From JBEVNX01 sp040507895 (lineage in GTDB: Bacteria > Desulfobacterota > Binatia > JACPRU01), in assembly GCA_040507895.1 (NCBI GenBank), contig JBEVNX010000193.1, positions 1-21,233 of the forward strand: a stretch of 21,233 nucleotides of DNA. Reading direction: 5' to 3'. Made by a program: the position numbers and the translations under genes. This document shows, one piece after another, positions 16,265 to 21,233 of the stretch. Numbering within the stretch: position 1 is the first letter of the stretch; each line of letters opens with the position of its first letter. The notes below the pieces were generated by a model. The model was not told where the DNA came from. It did no database searches and saw only the letters and a list, made by a program, of their open reading frames with translations.

Positions 16265-17505
16265 TCGTCCAGAAATTCGGCGGCACCTCGGTCGGCACGA
16301 TCGAGCGGATCCGCGAGGTCGCCAAGCGCGTGGCGTGGTACCGCCGGCAAGGTCATCGCTTGGTCGTCGTGGTATCCGCGATGGCCGGCGAGACGAACCG
16401 GCTCCTCGACCTCGCGCGTCAGGTGGCCCGCGATCCTTCGGAGCGGGAGAGGGACGCTCTGGTGGCGAGCGGCGAGCAGGTGTCCGCGGCTCTGCTGGCC
16501 CTTGCGCTGCGCGATCTAGGCCTCGAGGCGGTCTCGCTGCTAGGCCATCAGGTGCGCATCTCCACCGACTCGGCCTTCGGCCGGGCACGTATCCGCTCGA
16601 TCGACCGCCACCGCCTGCTCGCTGCGCTCGACCAGGGCACGATCGCAGTGGTCGCCGGCTTCCAGGGTGTCGACAGCGACAACAACATCACCACCCTCGG
16701 TCGCGGGGGATCGGACACCACCGGTGTGGCGCTGGCAGCCGCGTTGTCGGCGGACGTCTGCGAAATCTTCACCGACGTGGACGGGGTGTATACGAGCGAT
16801 CCGCGCATCGTGCCGCACGCGCACAAGCTCGAGCGCATCTCGTACGACGAGATGCTCGAGCTCGCGAGCCTCGGCGCCAAGGTCCTACAGATCCGCTCCG
16901 TGGAGTTCGCCAAGCGCTACCGGGTGCCGGTCCACGTGCGTTCGAGCTTCGAACCCTGCGAAGGCACGATGGTCGTAACGGAGGACAAAGGAATGGAAGA
17001 CGTCATGGTGTCGGGAGTCGCCCACGACAGCAACCAGACCAAGCTGACGCTGCTGCGTGTCCCCGATCGCCCGGGCCTCGCCGCGCGGGTCTTTGGCCCG
17101 ATCGCCGCCGCGGGTATCGTGGTCGACATGATCATCCAGAACGCTTCGGCCGACGGCACCACGGATCTGACGTTCACGGTGCCGCGCGGGGACTACGAGA
17201 AGGCGCTCTCGCTCCTCAAGCGTGACGAGGCCGCGCTCGGTGCTCACGGCGTCGCCAGCGACCCGAATGTCGCCAAGGTTTCGATCGTTGGCCTCGGCAT
17301 GCGGAGCCACGCCGGAGTGGCGGCCCGCATGTTCGAGGTGCTCGCCGCCGAGAGCATCAACATCCAGATGATCTCGACCTCCGAGATCAAGATCTCGGTG
17401 GTGGTCGACGAGAAGTACGCGGAGCTCGCCGTGCGCGCGCTGCACGATGCCTTCATAGCGCCTCGTGCGAGCGAAGAGGCGCGCCCCGAAGCGCGAAGCG
17501 GATGA
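16255..17505 (+). CDS. lysC: Aspartate kinase, lysine-sensitive type with two ACT domains
   Basis: This 416-residue enzyme phosphorylates aspartate, the first step towards lysine, threonine, methionine and diaminopimelate. The kinase domain (1-240) shows KFGGTSVG (7-14), the substrate loop SGEQVSAALL (72-81), GRGGSDTTGVALAAAL (149-164) and TDVDGVYTSDPR (173-184). Two ACT domains follow (about 262-330 and 341-405), with VPDRPGLAARVF and GMRSHAGVAARMF as their effector-binding openings. This matches the feedback-regulated class found in Bacillus aspartokinase II and Corynebacterium. The ATG at 16255 overlaps tsaE by ten bases. The stop overlaps the cimA start (ATGA). A second start inside this gene may produce a separate beta subunit and is listed separately. 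Confidence 0.96.
   Translation: MALIVQKFGGTSVGTIERIREVAKRVAWYRRQGHRLVVVVSAMAGETNRLLDLARQVARDPSERERDALVASGEQVSAALLALALRDLGLEAVSLLGHQVRISTDSAFGRARIRSIDRHRLLAALDQGTIAVVAGFQGVDSDNNITTLGRGGSDTTGVALAAALSADVCEIFTDVDGVYTSDPRIVPHAHKLERISYDEMLELASLGAKVLQIRSVEFAKRYRVPVHVRSSFEPCEGTMVVTEDKGMEDVMVSGVAHDSNQTKLTLLRVPDRPGLAARVFGPIAAAGIVVDMIIQNASADGTTDLTFTVPRGDYEKALSLLKRDEAALGAHGVASDPNVAKVSIVGLGMRSHAGVAARMFEVLAAESINIQMISTSEIKISVVVDEKYAELAVRALHDAFIAPRASEEARPEARSG
16980..16984 (+). promoter_or_regulatory. Internal Shine-Dalgarno sequence in lysC
   Basis: GGAGG lies eight bases before the in-frame ATG at 16993, at the junction between the kinase and ACT domains. It is the key evidence for an internally initiated regulatory subunit. 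Confidence 0.5.
16993..17505 (+). CDS. Possible aspartokinase beta subunit from an internal in-frame start
   Basis: The ATG at codon 247 of lysC is preceded by a perfect GGAGG (16980-16984) with an eight-base spacer, better than the signal at most gene starts in this window. Initiation here would give a 170-residue protein starting MEDVMVSGVA that contains only the two ACT domains. Bacillus aspartokinase II and Corynebacterium aspartokinase make exactly such a beta subunit from the corresponding position, forming alpha2-beta2 enzymes. Use of the start in this organism is inferred from sequence only. The GGAGG also encodes part of the TEDKG linker, so chance is possible. Confidence 0.5.
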   Translation: MEDVMVSGVAHDSNQTKLTLLRVPDRPGLAARVFGPIAAAGIVVDMIIQNASADGTTDLTFTVPRGDYEKALSLLKRDEAALGAHGVASDPNVAKVSIVGLGMRSHAGVAARMFEVLAAESINIQMISTSEIKISVVVDEKYAELAVRALHDAFIAPRASEEARPEARSG

Positions 17506-19133
17506 AGCCAGCGACAAAGAAGACGCACATCAGTCTCTACGACACCACGCTGCGCGATGGCTGTCAGGGAGAGGACGTCTCGCTCACGCTGGCAGATAAG
17601 CTGCGCATAGCCGAGCGCCTCGACGAGCTCGGCTTCGACTATATCGAGGGCGGCTGGCCGGGCTCGAATCCGCGCGACGAGGAGTTCTTCCGCGAAGCCA
17701 AGAAGCTGAAGCTCAGGCATGCCCGGATCGCCGCGTTCGGGATGACGCGCCGGGCGGGCACGGCTGCGGCCGATGACCTGAATCTGCGCAAGCTCGTCGA
17801 GGCGGAGACCCCGGCCATCACCATCTTCGGCAAGACTTGGCAGCTCCACGTGCGGGAGGACCTGCGGATCTCCCGCGAGCAGAATCTCGAGGTGATCCAC
17901 GACTCCGTGGAGCATCTGCGCCAGCACACGGGGGAAGTGATCTTCGACGCCGAGCACTTCTTCGACGGCTACCGGGACGATCCCGCTTACGCCCTGGATT
18001 GCCTCCGCGCCGCCGCAGCCGGCGGCGCGAGTACGATCGTCCTGTGCGACACCAACGGCGGCAGCCTTCCCGGGTTCGTCGCCGAGGCGACCCGCGCGGC
18101 GGCCGCGTCGGTCGCCCGCCCGCTCGGCATCCATTGTCACAACGATTGCGAGCTCGCCGTGGCCAACTCGTTGACGGCGGTCGAGAACGGCGCCGTCCAG
18201 GTGCAGGGCACGATCAACGGATTCGGTGAGCGCTGCGGAAACGCCAACCTGGTGTCGATCATCGCTGGGCTCGAGCTGAAGCTCGGACACCATGCGCTCG
18301 GCCCAGAGAACCTGCGCCGACTGACCGAGCTCTCCCACTTCGTCTACGAGCTCGCCAACCTTCCACCCCAGAAGCATCAGGCCTACGTCGGCCAGAGCGC
18401 CTTTGCGCACAAGGGCGGGGTGCACGTCGCCGCGGTGCGGAAGAACCCGCTCACCTACGAGCACATCGACCCTTCGGCCGTCGGCAACACGCAGCGCGTG
18501 CTGATCTCCGACCTCGCCGGCAAGGCCAACATCCTCGAGAAGGCCGAGCAGTTCGGCGTGCGCGTCGATTCCAAGGACCCGAAGGTGCAAGCGCTGCTCG
18601 CGCAGCTGAAGGAGCTCGAGAACGCCGGCTATCAGTACGAGGGGGCGGAGGCATCGTTCGAGCTGATGATGCACCGGGCCTTGCACGGCGAGCTGCGGTT
18701 CTTCCGGATGATCGGCTTTCGCGTGATCGACGAGACCTACAAGGGCAACGAGCTGCCGTCGTCCGAAGCATCGGTCGCCGTCGAGCTCCTCGACGGCCGG
18801 CGCGAGCAAGCCGTGGCCTTCGGCAACGGCCCGGTCAACGCCCTGGACCAGGCGCTGCGGCAGGTGCTGACGAAAGCGTATCCGCAAATCGCTTCGGTCG
18901 AGCTGCTCGACTACAAGGTGCGGGTGCTTCCCGGCGTCGGCGGCACGGCGGCCAAGGTCCGAGTACTGATCGAATCGGGAGACGAGCACGAGCGCTGGGG
19001 TACGGTCGGCTTGTCGCACAACGTGATCGAAGCGAGCCGCCAGGCCCTCGTCGATTCCATCGACTACAAGCTCTACTCGGACCAGAAGCGGCGCGAGGAA
19101 GCCAAGCGCGACGCCACCCGAAGGCGCGGATGA
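17502..19133 (+). CDS. cimA: (R)-citramalate synthase
   Basis: This 543-residue protein belongs to the isopropylmalate synthase/homocitrate synthase family and condenses pyruvate with acetyl-CoA to citramalate, giving a threonine-independent route to 2-oxobutyrate and isoleucine. The TIM barrel begins with LYDTTLRDGCQGEDVSL (12-28; R18 and D19 in the active site), followed by EGGWPGSNP (49-57), and carries the metal-binding HCHND (H211, H213). NGFGERCGNANLV is the conserved downstream helix. A LeuA-type dimer or allosteric domain occupies about 400-540 and should bind isoleucine. GGWPGSNP and the length favour CimA over LeuA. It overlaps lysC by ATGA and is itself overlapped by cysE the same way. 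Confidence 0.94.
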   Translation: MKPATKKTHISLYDTTLRDGCQGEDVSLTLADKLRIAERLDELGFDYIEGGWPGSNPRDEEFFREAKKLKLRHARIAAFGMTRRAGTAAADDLNLRKLVEAETPAITIFGKTWQLHVREDLRISREQNLEVIHDSVEHLRQHTGEVIFDAEHFFDGYRDDPAYALDCLRAAAAGGASTIVLCDTNGGSLPGFVAEATRAAAASVARPLGIHCHNDCELAVANSLTAVENGAVQVQGTINGFGERCGNANLVSIIAGLELKLGHHALGPENLRRLTELSHFVYELANLPPQKHQAYVGQSAFAHKGGVHVAAVRKNPLTYEHIDPSAVGNTQRVLISDLAGKANILEKAEQFGVRVDSKDPKVQALLAQLKELENAGYQYEGAEASFELMMHRALHGELRFFRMIGFRVIDETYKGNELPSSEASVAVELLDGRREQAVAFGNGPVNALDQALRQVLTKAYPQIASVELLDYKVRVLPGVGGTAAKVRVLIESGDEHERWGTVGLSHNVIEASRQALVDSIDYKLYSDQKRREEAKRDATRRRG

Positions 19134-19879
19134 GCGAAACGACTGGCCACGAGACGGTCGGCATCTGGGCGCAGCTGCACGAGGACGTGCAGACGATCTT
19201 CGAGCGCGATCCGGCGGCGCGCTCGGTATGGGAGATCGTGCTCGCCTATCCCGGCTTCCATGCGCTGTGGATCTACCGTACGGCGCACTGGCTGTGGTCG
19301 CATGGGCTGTGGACCGCCGGCCGGTTCGTGAGTCACCTCGGCCGCTTCCTCACCGGCATCGAAATCCATCCGGGAGCCAAGATCGGTCGGCGCTTCTTCA
19401 TCGATCACGGCATGGCCGTGGTGATCGGCGAGACCGCGGAGATCGGTGACGACGTGACGGTCTACCAAGGGGTGACCCTCGGGGGTACGAGCACGCACCG
19501 CGGCAAGCGCCACCCGACGATCGAAGACTCCGTGACGATCTTCAGCGGCGCCAAGGTGCTCGGGCCGATCACCGTCGGAAGGCACAGCCGCATCGGAGCG
19601 GGCTCGGTGCTCGTCACCTCGGTGCCGGCGCATTCCACGGTCGTCGGCATCCCCGGCAAGGTGGTGCGGACCGGCGGGCTGAAGCACACCGAAAGCGGCA
19701 AGCCGGTTATTGACCTCGACTCCGCGGATCTACCCGATCCCGTGAGCCGTGCGCTCGGGGCGGTGCTCGAGCAGGTCGAGCGGCTCGAGAAGAAGGTCGC
19801 CGAGCTGTCGAGTCGCAGCGAGCCGCCGGCCGAGCCGAAAGCTCCCGAGCTTCGCCGCGCAGCGGGAGACGACGAGTAG
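19130..19879 (+). CDS. cysE: Serine O-acetyltransferase
   Basis: This enzyme acetylates serine to O-acetylserine, the precursor for cysteine. Residues 72-185 form the left-handed parallel beta-helix with hexapeptide repeats: GIEIHPGAKIG (76-86), the active-site DHG (92-94), IGETAEIGDDVTVYQGVTLGG (99-119) and RHP (127-129). The N-terminal helical part (10-70) is short, as in the non-enteric SAT subgroup. After the usual end there is a tail of about 60 residues with a short heptad-like segment (VLEQVERLEKKVAELSSR, 212-229) and a Pro/Glu-rich end, perhaps a coiled coil that adds an assembly contact. The ATG overlaps the cimA stop. Confidence 0.94.
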   Translation: MSETTGHETVGIWAQLHEDVQTIFERDPAARSVWEIVLAYPGFHALWIYRTAHWLWSHGLWTAGRFVSHLGRFLTGIEIHPGAKIGRRFFIDHGMAVVIGETAEIGDDVTVYQGVTLGGTSTHRGKRHPTIEDSVTIFSGAKVLGPITVGRHSRIGAGSVLVTSVPAHSTVVGIPGKVVRTGGLKHTESGKPVIDLDSADLPDPVSRALGAVLEQVERLEKKVAELSSRSEPPAEPKAPELRRAAGDDE

Positions 19880-19887
19880 GAGCCGCC

Positions 19888-20952
19888 ATGGGTGGTCGTC
19901 CGCTCGCGGTGGTGGCGATGAGCGGCGGCGTCGACAGCTCCGTCGCCGCCGCGCTGCTCCTCGAGGCTGGTTACGGGGTCGAGGGTGTGTCGCTCCGGCT
20001 TTGGGACTCGTCACGTCGGGACGACCGAGTCTGCTCGGATCACCGCGATGCCTCGCGTGTGGCCGGCGCGCTCGGCATCGCGCACACGCAGATCGATCAG
20101 CGCCAAGCCTTCGAGAGCGTCATCGTCGAGCCGTTCGTCGCCGAGTATGCGCGCGGGCGTACGCCGAATCCGTGTGTAGCCTGCAATGGGGACTTCAAGC
20201 TCGGCAGGCTCGTCGACTGGGCCGTCAGGCGCGGCGCCGATTTCGTAGCCACCGGGCACTACGCTCGATTGCAGCCGACTGCGGCCGGAGTGGCGCTGTG
20301 CCGGGCGCGTGACTCCTCGCGGGATCAGTCCTACTTCTTATTTTCTCTCGCCCCTCGGCAGCTCGCGCGAGCGCTCTTTCCGCTCGGCGACTGGACCAAA
20401 GCCGACGTACGTCGGCGCGCCGCAGCGCTCGGCTTGCCGGTCGCCGCCAAGCCCGACAGCCAGGACCTCTGCTTCGGCAATCCGGGTGCCCTCGTGCGCT
20501 CCCGCGGAATGGGCGGCGGCCGGGGCGAGATCGTCGACGAAGCCGGCCACACGCTCGGACTCCACGACGGAATCGAGTCCTTCACCGTCGGACAGCGCCG
20601 CGGCCTCGGCGTGGCGACGGGCGCTCGGATGTTCGTTCGCTCGCTCGATGCAAGGGAAGGCCGCGTGGTCGTCGGTCCGAACCCACCGCGCGTCGCGGCC
20701 GTCGTCGCCAGCGGGTGGTCGTGGACGGGCGAGCCGGCCGATCGGCACGAGCGGCTCTTTGCTCAGGTACGGTATCGCCATCGTCCGGCGTCGGCGCGCG
20801 TCTCGCTGGAGGGCGCCGGACGCGCGCGCGTGGACTTCGACGAGCCGGTGTTGGCCGCGGCGCCCGGGCAGGCCGTGGTCGTCTACCGCGGAGACCAGGT
20901 CGTCGGCGGCGGATGGATCGCCGCGACGATTCGACCGGACGAGGCGGCGTGA
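19888..20952 (+). CDS. mnmA: tRNA-uridine 2-sulfurtransferase MnmA
   Basis: This 354-residue enzyme makes 2-thiouridine at position 34 of Lys, Glu and Gln tRNAs. The ATP-PPase loop is MSGGVDSSVAAALL (11-24). The catalytic cysteines lie in NPCVACN (94-100; C99 aligns with the nucleophile) and DSQDLCFG (190-197; C195). A third cysteine, C96, forms CxxC with C99. The central GQRRGLGVATG (tRNA binding) and C-terminal beta-barrel are present. The family's usual NWD segment is replaced by LRLWDSS, followed by VCSDH (48-52). The ATG at 19888 has an AGGAG ribosome binding site about five bases upstream. It lies eight bases after cysE, and its stop overlaps the rnc start (GTGA). Confidence 0.95.
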   Translation: MGGRPLAVVAMSGGVDSSVAAALLLEAGYGVEGVSLRLWDSSRRDDRVCSDHRDASRVAGALGIAHTQIDQRQAFESVIVEPFVAEYARGRTPNPCVACNGDFKLGRLVDWAVRRGADFVATGHYARLQPTAAGVALCRARDSSRDQSYFLFSLAPRQLARALFPLGDWTKADVRRRAAALGLPVAAKPDSQDLCFGNPGALVRSRGMGGGRGEIVDEAGHTLGLHDGIESFTVGQRRGLGVATGARMFVRSLDAREGRVVVGPNPPRVAAVVASGWSWTGEPADRHERLFAQVRYRHRPASARVSLEGAGRARVDFDEPVLAAAPGQAVVVYRGDQVVGGGWIAATIRPDEAA

Positions 20953-21233
20953 CTCGTCCGAGCGAGACGCTGCGCGCGCGGGTCGGCTACTCGTTCCGGC
21001 GTCCCGAGCTGCTCGCGCTGGCCGTGGTGCACCGATCCGCGCGGGCGCGAGCCGGGGAGAACAATGAGCAGCTCGAATTCCTCGGCGATGCGGTGCTCGC
21101 CCTCGCGATCTCCGATCTCTTGATGAGCCGTTTCCCGCGCGCGGACGAGGGTGAGCTCTCGAAGCGGCGCGCGGCCCTGGTCAACGCCAAGGTGCTGGCC
21201 GAAAAGGCCGCGGCGATCGGCCTCGGCGACGAG
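20949..21233 (+). CDS. rnc: Ribonuclease III, N-terminal part (truncated by window end)
   Basis: The first 95 codons are present and remain open at the window edge. RNase III cuts double-stranded RNA in rRNA and mRNA processing. The signature EQLEFLGDAVL (40-50) contains the magnesium-binding glutamate E43 and D47, and SKRRAALVN (71-79) is the following conserved segment. The double-stranded RNA-binding domain would lie beyond the window. The GTG at 20949 overlaps the mnmA stop (GTGA), implying translational coupling. Confidence 0.92.
   Translation, partial: MTRPSETLRARVGYSFRRPELLALAVVHRSARARAGENNEQLEFLGDAVLALAISDLLMSRFPRADEGELSKRRAALVNAKVLAEKAAAIGLGDE

Overview
This is a GC-rich bacterial window in which almost every base is coding. 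It has two parts. Positions 30-5270 hold an elongator-type tRNA-Met(CAT) and a small aromatic catabolism module. The module is a BoxR-type regulator (an HTH domain fused to a shikimate kinase-like domain) transcribed divergently from boxC, boxB and a thiolase. These are core genes of the box (benzoyl-CoA epoxidation) pathway: BoxB epoxidises the ring of benzoyl-CoA, BoxC opens it with loss of formate, and the thiolase probably makes the terminal CoA cleavage. boxA (reductase), boxD (semialdehyde dehydrogenase) and a benzoate-CoA ligase are not in the window.

After a short convergent gap and one unrecognised exported protein on the minus strand, positions 6086-21233 form an unbroken plus-strand run of housekeeping genes: tilS, ftsH, folP, cdaA, cdaR (ybbR), glmM, pdxJ, nnr, tsaE, lysC, cimA, cysE, mnmA and the start of rnc. 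Stops and starts overlap or lie within a few dozen bases, so this looks like one long operon or a chain of read-through units. It covers tRNA modification (tilS, tsaE, mnmA), membrane proteolysis (ftsH), folate and B6 synthesis (folP, pdxJ), c-di-AMP signalling coupled to cell-wall precursor synthesis (cdaA-cdaR-glmM), NAD(P)HX repair (nnr), aspartate-family and isoleucine synthesis (lysC, cimA), cysteine synthesis (cysE) and RNA processing (rnc).

The order ftsH-folP-cdaA-ybbR-glmM-pdxJ-nnr-tsaE-lysC-cimA resembles what is known from Deltaproteobacteria in the broad sense (Geobacter-like; Myxococcota or Binatota-like lineages are also possible). The FtsH N-terminus fits this too. The GC content and the box genes suggest a high-GC member of that group. 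This placement is an inference, not a demonstrated assignment.

The points most worth a second look are: the compact box module with a divergent promoter that appears to give leaderless or nearly leaderless transcripts on both sides; a well-formed internal ribosome binding site and start in lysC, placed as for the separate beta subunit of alpha2-beta2 aspartokinases; the divergent thiolase; a three-cysteine MnmA; and the unknown exported protein. I found no mobile elements, CRISPR arrays or phage genes.
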